DNA of 16,500 bases from Phoronis ovalis. Lineage: Eukaryota > Phoronida > Phoronidae. Below are positions 1 through 10,662 of the stretch, in pieces. The stretch spans positions 1 to 16,500 of the forward strand of contig JAOXYB010023558.1 in the NCBI GenBank assembly GCA_028565635.1, read 5' to 3'. Both the position numbers and the translations under genes were made by a program. The notes below the pieces were generated by a model. It ran no database searches. It was not told the DNA's origin and was given only the letters and a program-made list of their open reading frames with translations. Position 1 is the stretch's first letter; each line of letters opens with the position of its first letter.

Positions 1-102
1 CCTTGTATTATTTATCAACATTTTATCTATCCATGTTTGGGGTTTACATACATAATATCATTGGCCCTGGAACATGTATACACTATTTTATGGAGAACAC
101 TG
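1..102 (-). mobile_element. MITE-like element, copy 1 (cut by window edge)
   Basis: This stretch is the reverse complement of bases 2552-2653, aligning without gaps over 102 bp with 7 mismatches (93% identity). It ends at the right with GGAGAACACTG, the reverse complement of the CAGTGTTCTCC end of the complete copy. The rest of the element lies beyond the left edge of the window. It has no coding capacity. A CAGTG start is typical of hAT-superfamily inverted repeats, so a non-autonomous hAT derivative is likely, but the family is not identified and no target-site duplication can be seen. Confidence 0.8.
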
Positions 103-450
103 CTTAGGTAATAAATGCAAAACTCCTGTACTATAAACATGGTTGGGTCTTCCAGCTGTTTACATCCTGTCATTAGGTTTTGTTTACCCTGGATCTCTAT
201 TTCATGTTATAATGACTGACTTTCTTTCCTAGAAAGAAGCAGGGAGTTATACAGACAGTGTATATGCAGGAAATTTTGAGTTCCTGTGTTTAATGTTACA
301 ACTTTCTTGTTATCTGTGAAATTAGTTCAAAAAATTACAATTTTCTATAATTGATATACGTTTATTGAAAGTTTATCTAGAAATGCAGAACACTTTATAA
401 ATAAACTACCTATTCTCTGGGGCTGATACTAAAGAAGCTTTCGATTAATC
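103..450. other. AT-rich non-coding stretch
   Basis: No supported gene, RNA or repeat was seen here. All six frames are interrupted frequently, and there is no CpG-rich patch. Confidence 0.6.
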
Positions 451-500
451 TCCACTCAAAGTCAGTCAAGTCTCCTCCACTCAAAGTCAGTCAAGTCTCC
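451..500. repeat. Perfect 25-bp tandem duplication
   Basis: Two identical 25-bp units, 451-475 and 476-500, lie head to tail, each starting TCCACTCAAAG and ending AAGTCTCC. Perfect identity suggests a recent duplication by slippage or unequal exchange. The copy number may vary between individuals. Confidence 0.95.
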
Positions 501-676
501 AATAGAGATGGAGCATGTTCTATGCTTTAGGCTGTTGTCTACTCACTATTCCATGGAGTACAAAATTGTCCAAAAATGATGAACCTTGATTTTGTAACTT
601 ATTATTGTTTAACTTTTTTAATTCTCTACAAAAGTCCATCATTACTTTGAATATTACCATGAAGATACATCCATTC

Positions 677-775
677 CAGGGCTTACTGTGCTGGGGGTAC
701 TCAGGGTTTACTGTCCCAGGGGTGGGTGTTACTCAGGGTTTTACTGTCCGGGGGGGGTACTCAAGGTTTACTGTA
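677..775. repeat. G-rich minisatellite, about 3.5 units
   Basis: Imperfect units lie at 677-701 (25 bp), 702-733 (32 bp), 734-761 (28 bp) and a partial one at 762-775. Each starts CAGGG or CAAGG, continues TTACTGT, and the complete units end GGTACT or GTTACT after a G-run. Length differs mostly in the G-rich linker, which suggests slippage at the G-runs. The plus strand carries six runs of three or more G between 693 and 757, including G8 at 750-757. The repetitive 67-codon open frame crossing it (605-808) is a by-product of the repeat and not a gene. Confidence 0.9.
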
Positions 776-2551
776 CTTACATTTGGAGGTAGAATACATT
801 GGCTTTGAAATTTAAGCATAAAATAATTTTGTAGAGTATGCCAAACTTTTCCCCTAGCTTCAGTGAGTTCCCTCCTACTTATAATGAAAGAGCTGGTGAT
901 GTGGGACTATTAGAATATGATATAATACCTACTACATTAATGTAATCGTTAAATATTATGAATTTTTGAAACTTGGGATATTGGTGATAGTATCTTAAGG
1001 GATGGTTAGCCCCACCCCAGCCAGTTGCTAACCCTACCCTGAGTCTACTAAGCTTCCTATAAGTTTTGAAGGTTTTAAGGGTGATGAGTGAGAAATTACA
1101 AATCTTGTGTGATGTTTGTAATTCCCAAGTTCTCGCTGTTGCGTACTGTACACTGTTAATGAACTATTAAAACGTAGCTGCATCTTGCACTAAACCAATC
1201 AAACTTATTACTGGTCATGCATATTACATAAAGCAATTATAACTATATTACACACTCATTTTCCTGACAGCAGGTCTTGGATTCCAATGGGAGTCTTGTG
1301 TTAATGTTTGTATTTCAGTGTCTGCTGATTTTCTTTCTAAAACTAAGTACAAGTGCTAGTGTCTAATGCTTTCTCATGCTTGTATAGTTTACCTAAATAA
1401 TTTATTAATAAATTTGTTGTTGAAAGCATTTTAAATAGAGTTTCCTGTCAGTGGGCATTGTGTGTTTTGTGTACATGCATAATGAATACATTCATAAATA
1501 ATTATTACCCAACATTTTACATTTGATATTTAGGGGTCATACTTTATTTAACAATTTTAATTTGTCATTTTTCATCTTCGCACCAGCCTCCGATTCTTTA
1601 CTTTAGAATCTGACTGGAGGGGCAGGTGATTGCCATAGTTTGTAGACATCAACACATTTTCCTCATCACTGTTTCCCCATTATTTTTGCACTTGAGATAA
1701 GATGATAGGCTGTGTAATCCAGAGCTAAACAATTCATTTGAAGTGTATAAATCATAATAATATATAGATATGTGCTTTTGATTTCAATTGGTAAAAAGTA
1801 ACAGTATTGTTTGTAAATAACGAATGTTGCTGCAACACCTGCCAGGTTATAAAATATAATAATTAATTTGGATTTAATTTAAGGAAACTTGGCATGTAAA
1901 TATTTATCTGAAATAGGTAAATTGTAATTCCTGACGTTGTATAGCATCTGATTCACATCCTTTTAATAACAATAGTGAATGATACAATTTGGTCTTTTGT
2001 ATACACTAATAATCCTCCGGAGTAGTCCCTGTATATACATTCGGAGAAAGTTGGCATTTTGAAAATCATATATGTGGCATCAAAATGTTAAAAGTTCATC
2101 CAAGTCTTTACTAAATTTATTTGCAGACTGTTATGTCTTCAAAGTACTTAGTATTTATACTATTACAACTCATTCGTGAGGTTTTATTGCACCCACTTCC
2201 CTTCATTGAATATGCTCAACTATAAACTTATAGTCCATATAACCATGCACCTAGCAACATTTGAAAATTTTGTGCTTTTGAGTATAGTAAGCCAATATAA
2301 TTAAACACACTTTATAGTTTGATAACTGCAGCTTTGGAGTCTGGTGATATCATTGTAAACAAAAGAACATCTCAATAATTTCAGAACTGCGCTGCCCCAC
2401 AGATATCTTTATTCGTCAGGGTTACCTGTGTGTATGACCAAAAGTTAACATGACAAATTCTATCAAACCTGAGGCACACCAGGCATAGGATTGAACTACA
2501 GCTCCCTGGTGGCTAAATGTTGAATTTTTGGACGATTTGTTAGTAGCTTTA
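776..2551. other. AT-rich non-coding stretch with weak hairpins
   Basis: No supported gene. Short open frames occur, for example ATG at 838 to a stop near 945 (36 codons) just after an AG acceptor-like site, but lengths and composition do not exceed chance. The 7-bp inverted repeat GGTTAGC (1004-1010) / GCTAACC (1027-1033) surrounds a C-rich loop. A further hairpin at 2477-2511 is listed separately. Confidence 0.55.
2477..2511 (-). repeat. 35-nt hairpin resembling acceptor stem plus T-arm
   Basis: CACCAGG at 2477-2483 pairs with CCTGGTG at 2505-2511, a 7-bp perfect stem. Read on the minus strand, the interior contains a 5-bp stem (two of the pairs G-U) around a 7-nt TTCAATC loop, and the 3' strand of the inner stem runs directly into the 3' strand of the outer one. 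That layout recalls a tRNA T-arm joined to its acceptor stem, with the D and anticodon arms missing. It is not a functional tRNA. It could be a tRNA-derived scrap or coincidence. Confidence 0.3.
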
Positions 2552-2713
2552 CAGTGTTCTCCATAAAATAGTGTATACATGTTCCAGAGCCAATGATATT
2601 ATTTATGTAAACCCCAAACGTGGATATATACAATTTTGATAAATGATACAAGGTTTATGTACTACAGTTCATTGGTGCCCTGAACAAGTATAACATTTTT
2701 GTGGAGAACACTG
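2552..2713 (+). mobile_element. MITE-like element, copy 2 (complete, hAT-like ends)
   Basis: The 162-bp element has terminal inverted repeats CAGTGTTCTCCATAAAATAG (left) and, read as reverse complement, CAGTGTTCTCCACAAAAATG (right), matching at 17 of 20 positions. Its left 102 bp match copy 1 at 93%, in opposite orientation. No coding capacity is present. The ends start CAGTG as in many hAT elements, but the 8-bp flanks (TAGCTTTA and CTTTGGTG) do not form a clear target-site duplication, so the superfamily is inferred from the ends only. Confidence 0.8.
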
Positions 2714-2829
2714 CTTTGGTGGCCGGGCCATGCACTGCTTCATCATCTCAAGTGATAATGAAACAGTGATAAAATCCTGCTACATTCCTGATAAAGTGGT
2801 GGAAATAAAATCCCCAAATGCAAATGAAC

Positions 2830-2850
2830 TTGCAGTTTCTAAAACTGCAA
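2830..2850. repeat. Perfect 9-bp hairpin
   Basis: TTGCAGTTT (2830-2838) pairs with AAACTGCAA (2842-2850) around a 3-nt loop. About one such structure is expected by chance in a window of this size, and no terminator-like context is present. Confidence 0.5.
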
Positions 2851-2911
2851 AAACTGTTGTTTGATAAAAAATAAAACTGTTAAACAAATTTGTCCAAATT
2901 GAAAATTTTCC

Positions 2912-2996
2912 AATTCTTTTGCATCAGAAATAGTGTGTATGCCCTGTCCAGAATAAAAAACTTGTAATTCTTCTGCATCAGAAATATTTTGTATGC
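2912..2996. repeat. Diverged 31-bp direct repeat, offset 54 bp
   Basis: Bases 2912-2942 and 2966-2996 match at 28 of 31 positions. Both contain GCATCAGAAATA and end GTATGC. This looks like an old local duplication of about 54 bp, of which only this part is still recognisable. Confidence 0.75.
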
Positions 2997-3840
2997 TAAC
3001 GGGTATTGATTTCTGAAAATAATTAACTCAAAACATTCAGTTTTTTAATTGATGGATGACATTTGGGTTTTTTAGCCTAGTAACTCACTCCTACAGTGTA
3101 GATAGTACACATATGTGTATGGCATGCTAACCTGGGCTACTCCTCATAATGTTAAAACGGGTTTCTAAAATTACTAAATACGAATTGTTATTTCTTTATT
3201 TATATAAATGTGTAAAAGGCATATTTAAAGTACAGAAAAGTATATGGCACTTATTCAAATAAGAATGTCACAGAATATGTCAAAAGTAAGGCTATGAAAA
3301 TGTCTTTATTTAATACTATAATATAACCCGGTTATTAGAGTAGTTCTCTGTTTATCTACCTGGCTAGTTTTGCAAGACAATTGTGCAGTTTCTTATGTTG
3401 GTATCATACAGCATAGGAGTTCCTCTTATTACATTCAGACATTTGCAAGACCTACCGAAAAACATTCAGATCCTCCAACTGTGCTTTGTTTTTATTACAA
3501 TTTAGAACCTATGCTTTAATCAACATACAATTTTAATTTATTTTATATAAAGTTAAAAACAAATATTAAGTTTAATAATGGTGGCTTCTATTTATCAGAT
3601 TTGAAAGGATAGTTTACATAGCCACTTGTGGGCAGGTGATAGTTTTTACACAAAGCCTTTTGTTTTATCCCCGCATAATTTTTATTTTGACAAAGAAAAC
3701 GTGATAAAAATGTATTCTTATCTCTTAGCTCCCCTCAGTATTCTATTTAAGCACTCCAAACTAGGGGAAATTATATTTTTAGAATTACCTTGGTTTTACA
3801 ATGTTTGCTTGGAAATGTTCCAGGAAAAAAATAAGCGTGT

Positions 3841-3861
3841 TGTGTCGTGTCATGTCATGTC
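3841..3861. repeat. Short imperfect pentanucleotide repeat
   Basis: A run of about four GTGTC / ATGTC units forms a small degenerate microsatellite. It is too short to be more than a local slippage product. Confidence 0.6.
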
Positions 3862-6800
3862 GCAATCTTGTTTGCTGTCCTGTGAAACTAATCTAATATG
3901 CAGCATGCACTAAAGAGTAAAATTGTGTTACACAATGAAATGCCTCTGCCTTGTACTAATAAGCACATTTTAAATAATTAACTGAAACATGAAATATTTT
4001 TGGTCCTGGCATATGCTTTTTTTTCCACAGCACTACTTCATGCTTGTACGTGCTGGCAGGTTCCTTAGTTTGTGTTCTTTGCTCACCCTCATTCCCGATT
4101 ATCAAACCACCGTTTACAATGTTCCTTTCATGCATAACTGATATACAGTGAGTCTTAATTAGTTGAAGGAATCTTTTGTTTGTTTCGTGTCTGTGTGTGG
4201 ATGAAAAGTTGCAACAAGAAGGTTCAAGGAGTCAGCTGATGCTTCATTTATAAGTCCATTTTTTTTCGCAAAAGAAAATGATAGGCACGAAATATAAAAT
4301 AACTTTGGAATTTACACAAAGCTTGTACTAATTTTAGACAATTTTATCTTGTGTAAAAGAAAAGTTTTGCCCCTAAAAGTGTATATGTGTGTGCTGGCCA
4401 GAAAAGTACAGGACACTGACATTAAGCAGTAACATTCAAACCAAACAGTAGAAATCAGTTGGATCTGATTTTTGGATCACAAACAATGAGTTTATTTACC
4501 CAAAGTGTAAAATAAATGTCTACACCATTAAATGTGAATTTGAAGTAACTACATTGAAAGACATGAGATAACGTGTAAAAAAAGGCGGAGAGAAGGGCTG
4601 TAGGTAAACGAAAGACGAGGGAAGTAAAAGGATGGATTGTTTATGTGTTATATATATTTACAGAATATCCTGTGAAAAAGGATGTACTCTAATTTTTTAT
4701 GAAATAAAAACAATTAGACTTTTGGCAATAAAACAGTTGCACATTTGGTATGAAACAAAACAGTGCGTGATACCTTGAACTGTACTACCACTGTTGTTAG
4801 TACGTGCTTATCAGCTATCAGGAGTTAACTTTTTGAAAACTGTTCAAATGTTAGGTTTAATAGCGTTAACAGTAGTTTATTGAGGATATTCTTTGAACGC
4901 TGGATAAAGTAAATAATTTATCCTTATGCATGGCCTCTTAAATGTTAGCTCCCTCAAGTATGAAATAAAACGTGTTAACATTTAACTCTAATAATGGATG
5001 TGGGACATTATTATGATTAACTCATATTTTCATGCACAATTGTTGTTTCTCAAAAGAATTGTTGTGTAGTTTATGCGGATGCTAGATGAAATGCCACATT
5101 GTCACTGAAACCGTTATATGATGAGCTATTTTTATATTTTAGCGATATTAATTTTATAACGGGTTCCACTGCAGCTGATATCAAAAGTCCATTTAATTTA
5201 TAGTATCCTTGTTACATCAAAGGGATAGTTTACAAATACAAATTATTTTAATTTAACATCTACAGTACTTAATAAATCCAGTTCAGGCATGGCTAATAAT
5301 ATTTTGATGTCAAATTATGATTTATCACTCTATGATATAGGATCTCAGAATGAAATTAATGCTAGCCTTTTCAATTCGTAAATACTAGCGCCAGCGTTCT
5401 AATACAATTTCCCTTAAAAGCATTCTGTTACAAACAATACTGTTAATTATATAGTTATTTGCATGTTGAGACAGTACCTATCAACAAGCGCATTATGTTT
5501 TGTGGTAATTGTACTTTTTCTGAAAATGATCTGTATTCTTTAAAATAATGGCTGTTTTAGAATGTTCTCAATTTTATAATTTTGAAATAGGTGTACTTTT
5601 TAATCAAGTTCAAGCTTTGGTTACTTTTCTTTTCTCCGATCATCTAATATAGAAAATACATGATACACCTTCAACGGTATTCCATTAGGTTTCAAATACA
5701 TACTGTTTCAATGATTGATTGTCCAATGTAATTATGTGATTTGTAATATGGTTAGATTTGGCTCATAGCACCGTCTCTAAGTTAATCAAGCATAATTAGG
5801 CTCCCTTACAGCAGCAGAATGACGTATGTTCAACAATACTGACGAGTCTTCTCTTGCTGTTCCATCCTACCCCGCATACTATATGCAAACCAAGCAGATA
5901 TGAAATAGAAATTGTGGCAAATTTACAAAAAATTAAAATTATAGTGGTACTGTTTTGTTTTTGTCATTTGGTATAGTACAATACATTTCCTCAATCATTT
6001 GTTTTTATAAAATCTTCCTGATTTTTGAATTAGATAAACCTTTATTTACACTGCAATTAACTGGAAGTTAGCATCTTTATAAACACAGGATATAGGGGGT
6101 TTGTCAACTAATGGAATAGCCCGGATGACAACCTGAAATCATACATTCACTGTAAAATTACATTTTAGGTGTTCTAGTGTTTGAAGAATAGCTAGTAGAC
6201 TGATCATTGAAGTTTTTGCACAACCTGTTTTTTGACTTGTTAGAATAAAGTGTAGGACTAGTTTGGTCGTCTTGTACACAGGCGTGGTCTTAATCTTTAT
6301 TGCATATGCTCCAGGTACTGATCACTTGGGTTGACGACAGCAAAATGTTCTGGTACTTGCATATTTTTGGTAAATGAAAAGTTCCTTGATCGTGGTGTAC
6401 AAGTAAAAAAATATCTATTATAAAAGTTTATTTTAATGGTTGCTTGAACAGATGGTTATTTTGTCTGTGTTTTACTGTCCTCTTCTGCAGTGGGGTGGAT
6501 TACTTCTAAGTAGGTTGGGTACTTGCAATCAAGCTCAATTTCAAAGTCAATCAACTGTACATAACCATGAAATAATTGAACAGGATAAATATTCTATCAT
6601 CCCTGCACCATTAATTACATTGACAGCTGCTAAGACATGACATTTTACCTGTCTGCCAGAAGCCAATAGAGTTGTCACAGAATGACTAGTAATCACTAAT
6701 TTATCAATCAGAATAAAGGACAATGACCACAAAATGCCTTTTAAAAACTGAATTGTTCAGAATTTCTGCAAATATAAGTTTTTGCATAATTCAAGTATAT

Positions 6801-7450
6801 ACGTATTGTCTTGGCTATCTCCGCTTTTTAGGAATCAATCATGAATTCTAATCACACCCCCAATTTACCCATTTACCCCAGTAGCAAGATAATACTTTGT
6901 ATTCTACTCTGTGTGGCTAGACGTGACCAGAAATCAAAGTGGTGCCTTATAATATGTGAAAAAAATCATTAAATAAGCTTAGATATACATACATATATAC
7001 TCAAATCTATTCCCAACAGAATCTGCATGTAATAAACTGCTGCCAGTTTTTATTGCGTAGGTGTCAATTGCTGGTTTTTCCGTTAATATCTGGAAATTGG
7101 TCAAGAAATTTTGGGGAAAAGTATTTATACATTAATTATAAAATCTGCTCATAATTCACTGAAAACTTTCATGAAATACGCAGCCTGAAGTGCTTTTTAG
7201 CATCTTTATTATTTCACACTTTGAGTATGCATTAACCATTTTAATACTAAATGTACAGGTTTTAATCTCATTAAACAACTTCTACTCTTGGATTACAATA
7301 ATCCCCATATGGTCTTCAATCCCTCTCTTTGTGGCATCATTAACACTTTAAAAAAAAGCATTGTACATACACAATTTGGCCTCAGAATTTGCTGCATTAG
7401 ATCCAATGCCTATAGTTACTGGTAGTGTACACTGCATAACTAGGTGCATT

Positions 7451-7468
7451 GAAGTCTATGTAGACTTC
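7451..7468. repeat. Perfect 8-bp hairpin
   Basis: GAAGTCTA (7451-7458) pairs with TAGACTTC (7461-7468) around a 2-nt spacer. No associated gene or RNA is recognised. Confidence 0.45.
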
Positions 7469-7517
7469 CTTACCAGAAGATTTTGGAATTCTGTCGCTAT
7501 CCTGTTCTAGAGCTTAC

Positions 7518-7537
7518 CCTGATAATATTTTATCAGG
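7518..7537. repeat. Perfect 8-bp hairpin
   Basis: CCTGATAA (7518-7525) pairs with TTATCAGG (7530-7537) around a TATT loop. Chance structures of this size are expected a few times in the window. Confidence 0.45.
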
Positions 7538-8425
7538 TGTTATTGACTTTCATAGTGGATGTAGACACTAGGATAGGTTCATCTACTGTGGCCTTACTAA
7601 TAACATGAGAAACGTGCTTAAACACTTTTTGAGAGAACTTGAACGAGCCAGTTATGCTGCGTTTCACAGTTCTTTTGCACAAATCTTTGATATCACAGTG
7701 CACATGTTATTGGAAGTCTTTTATTTCTGTCAGGCTATCGGTATCCCTTACATCATATTGTAATAGTGTTTTAATTGTTTATCATTGCCCATGATATTAG
7801 ACCACAATGTTAGACCTAATTTATCTCCATGATGTTTTGTTTGTTTTTCGTAAATATTTTTCAATAATTGAATACTGCTGGCAACTAGCTGCACAGAAAC
7901 AAACCTGTAATTTATAACATGTGATCTGTAGATGGCAGTATTCTGCTTTCTGCATAGTTAAAGTCTGTTTCTACATAATTCTGCCAATTTCCATAAATTT
8001 GCATTTTTGTATACAGGTGAATAACACAAGATGCATTGAACGGACTGGGAATGCCCTCATTTTTCTGTAACATACTGTAAATTTGCTTCAAATGTCTACT
8101 ATATAAAACCTGGCCATGATCTTAAATATACCCATAGGTCCGAAATAATCTACCTTTAAAAATTAGCTTGGCTTGTTTGTCTTTGTTGAAATTTTAGTAG
8201 GCTTAATGTACTTTGTAATCCTGTATGCACTTGTCTCAGAAGTGTGTTTAATTTAGAAGGGTAAGCACTTGCTGGTTGATTGAAGGATACCTAGAACAAA
8301 GTTTAGTACCTACCATGTTATTTTCATTTTGTAGTCAATATCGTAAATAGTTAAATGCATTTTATTTCACTATTAACTGAGATCATAGAATAATAAAGCA
8401 AACGATACTTGCAGGTATATAACGC

Positions 8426-8439
8426 GGGGGGGGGGGGGG
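8426..8439 (+). repeat. Poly-G run, 14 bases
   Basis: Fourteen uninterrupted G follow AACGC, in sequence where G is only about one base in six. The true length may be misread in sequencing. Other G8 runs on the same strand lie at 750-757 and 15894-15901. Confidence 0.85.
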
Positions 8440-8543
8440 TAAGAGATGTCAGACAAAGGGATGCACAAGTAAAAAGTGAGCAGGAATAACAAACAGTACT
8501 ACATGTAGAACTTGAATAGATCTGAAATACTGTCTATATAAAC

Positions 8544-8563
8544 TTAGACTTGCATAAGTCTAA
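8544..8563. repeat. Perfect 8-bp hairpin
   Basis: TTAGACTT (8544-8551) pairs with AAGTCTAA (8556-8563) around a GCAT loop. Bases 8556-8571 also match, inverted and imperfectly (13 of 16), the left boundary region of the MITE-like element near 8695-8710, so it could belong to a larger decayed element. Confidence 0.45.
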
Positions 8564-8704
8564 AATGATTTTTTTTTACTACTGTAAATTTTTTTAATAA
8601 TGTTATTAATTTTTATTTTGATTACCATTAACAATCATTAAAACATGAATTTTATTCATTACTTTACATTTTGCAGTTTTGAATTTTTTTTATCAAATCA
8701 TTTT

Positions 8705-8878
8705 AGTCTGCCAGGCCATATATAAAACAGGGGTATATATAAACACTGAAAATATGATATTTTATGTTGTATAAACATTTTCTCCAATTAATACCTGAAA
8801 ATATTATATTTTGTGTTGTATAAACATTTTCTCAAACTAGTGATTTATGTTAAAATAAAATATTTGGCCAGGCAGACT
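8705..8878. mobile_element. MITE-like element with 14-bp inverted ends
   Basis: The left end AGTCTGCCAGGCCA (8705-8718) and the right end TGGCCAGGCAGACT (8865-8878) are inverted repeats with one mismatch; weaker matching continues inward through ATAT. The interior is AT-rich and non-coding and holds a two-copy tandem repeat (8746-8836). No target-site duplication is obvious: TTTT lies on the left and TGAG on the right. The superfamily is unknown. A simple foldback or a decayed non-autonomous DNA transposon are both possible. Confidence 0.6.
8746..8836. repeat. Two-copy tandem repeat, 49-bp period
   Basis: Bases 8746-8787 and 8795-8836 match at 39 of 42 positions. Both start CTGAAAATAT and contain TTGTATAAACATTTTCTC. 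The duplication lies wholly inside the 8705-8878 element, so it arose within that element or its ancestor. Confidence 0.85.
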
Positions 8879-10662
8879 TGAGCCAGTCTAATATAAACTG
8901 GATATTGTGTATATTCTGCGATCAATTATTATTTATGCGCAGGATTTTTTTTGTACTTTGGTCCTGGTTTGTGCCCTTATCCTGAACAAATTTATGATTT
9001 TTATCAAGAACCATTTTAGTAATAGTATTTCCTGTATTAACACGCCATCATGTGAGGTATTTTGGTAAAGCTCAGGTTGGGTAATAACCATGAAGAGTTC
9101 CTATTGCAATATTTTTTGCAGAATAGGTAACCAACATATGATCGACGCAGATTCCAGATAAATTTTTAAAATAAACAGACATTTTATATGTCCAATTCTT
9201 TATGATGGTATGTTTTAGCCTGCTTCAATAACGTCACATGTTTGTGTTAGCTTATCATATAGCTGATAGCTATCTACCACATATGGAAATGGAAAGGATT
9301 GGTTTAGGGCAGGCACATGTTCTGTATAAGTACGTCATTGAGCCCTCATATTAATCAGAAAAATATGTTTTATGCATTTATGACTTTATATTAATTACTG
9401 TACTGTTATTTATCTCTATAGATTAGATGAATGTGTGTGTAAACATTAGTTTTGCTCCAGTTGTAGAGTTCTAAAGTACCTACCTTTTATTGCACACCTA
9501 TTAATGTGACAGGAAACTTGTATGATGGTACAAGCATGTTATGCCATGATATAATCAGCCACATTAAAGGTTTTTAATTCAATTAATATCTTCAGTTAAA
9601 TCTAAATTTTATACCTGCAAAATACGACAATTTGTTTTTAAAAGATAATTTGTTTTTAAAAGAATGCGCATATCTATTTGAGCTGTTATCATCTGGTAAT
9701 TATAAGTTTGATGGGGTCAGTGGCATGTTGATGTAACATTTATTAGCTATAAATATTGAGATATCTAGTTTTTTAAAAATTAAAGGATTATCCATAGATT
9801 ATAGGGCTATGTTGTTAGTTAGTAAACCCCCTATTTCCTGTTATACAGATAGAAACGATCATTTAGTTATGTACACTATAAATAAAGTTTTATCTAGAAA
9901 CAAAATTTTATAAAAACAAATTTTCAAGTAGATGTATTATACTATATTATATAGACATACTACTGGCACGAATTCTAAACAATAATACTTATTTTTAATT
10001 TTGAGGATTGTATATTCCCACTGTAGCATATGGCTCTTCTTTAGCCACTTTGCCAATCACAGTTGAACATCAGATCAATGACCTTAGGAAACATACCTCC
10101 ACTTAAAATTAACACTTTGAAGTTAATCTAGATTTTAATAATGCAAGGAAACCAACCAACAGTAATGACATTTTATAGATTCTCCTGTTGTCGAACTACA
10201 TTATTCTATAGACTTATCAATTCTTAGCCATCACCTTATATTAAGCAATTATCACATCTAATCATTTTCCTGCCTGTGTATTCCTACTTTGAATTGCTAT
10301 AATAACTAAATATGATGTAGCTATGCCAAGGTTATGGTTAGTATTGCATAATCATTTTCAATTTTCCTTCTGTAATTCTAATGTGAAGATTTTAGAATCA
10401 ATATTTGCTTTATAAGCTGTAAATGTTACAATATGAAGGGATTATGCATAGTATTGAAGTAGCTTGTGGCCTTAATACTCTGTGCTGTAGATTAGTACAA
10501 AAATTAAAATATTAGACAATGTTATTAAAAATAGTATTTACAAAACTGTAAACCTGATGGAGGTATTTTAAGCATGTTTAAAAAAATTATTTATGGTTTC
10601 AAGTCCACCACATAAAAATTATCAACTCACCATTTTTCAGATAGTGTTTACTTACTAGTTAT
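8879..10662. other. AT-rich non-coding stretch
   Basis: No supported gene or RNA. A 33-codon plus-strand frame around 10011-10108 has a somewhat protein-like composition, but it starts just after a stop, lacks an in-frame donor site and is no longer than chance. The short direct repeat at 9629-9662 is the only internal structure I could verify. Confidence 0.55.
9629..9662. repeat. Short 18-bp-period tandem duplication
   Basis: AATTTGTTTTTAAAAG occurs at 9629-9644 and again at 9647-9662, exact over 16 bp and separated by AT. Confidence 0.8.

Larger units (their letters stand above)
2714..8425. other. Long AT-rich non-coding stretch
   Basis: No gene can be supported. Open frames of 95 codons (3626-3913, plus), 66 codons (6440-6640, plus) and 61 codons (6547-6732, minus) are within chance for this composition and the last two overlap each other. 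Parts of 6200-8300 give protein-like translations on both strands when frames are switched at will, but no single frame is clearly low in stops. Short perfect hairpins at 2830-2850, 7451-7468 and 7518-7537 and a direct repeat at 2912-2996 are listed separately. Confidence 0.55.

Noticed and set aside
605-808. 67-codon open frame with repeated Gly-Phe-Thr-Val-like motifs
   Set aside because: The peptide repeat mirrors the minisatellite at 677-775. Unit lengths are not all multiples of three, so there is no sign of selection on a frame.
838-945. 36-codon plus-strand frame after an AG acceptor-like site
   Set aside because: Too short, no supporting exon nearby, and the opposite strand is also open for a comparable length.
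3626-3913. 95-codon plus-strand open frame
   Set aside because: Its length equals the chance maximum for this composition, its make-up is typical of translated AT-rich DNA, and no domain, Kozak-like context or splice structure is seen.
6440-6732. Overlapping 66-codon (plus) and 61-codon (minus) open frames
   Set aside because: They overlap on opposite strands, match no family I recognise and fit chance expectation.
6979-7404. Minus-strand frame with only four internal stops in about 140 codons, a possible decayed gene
   Set aside because: About ten stops are expected, but with six frames and dozens of windows examined a few such stretches occur by chance. Extending it upward to 8280 needs repeated frame switches, and the plus strand at 7560-7760 looks equally open.
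2830-8563. Perfect 8-9 bp hairpins (2830-2850, 7451-7468, 7518-7537, 8544-8563) as RNA elements
   Set aside because: About three stems of this size with short loops are expected by chance, and none has a supporting gene, poly-U tail or longer precursor.
10011-10108. 33-codon plus-strand frame with protein-like composition
   Set aside because: It is preceded immediately by a stop, has no in-frame donor site, and is of chance length.
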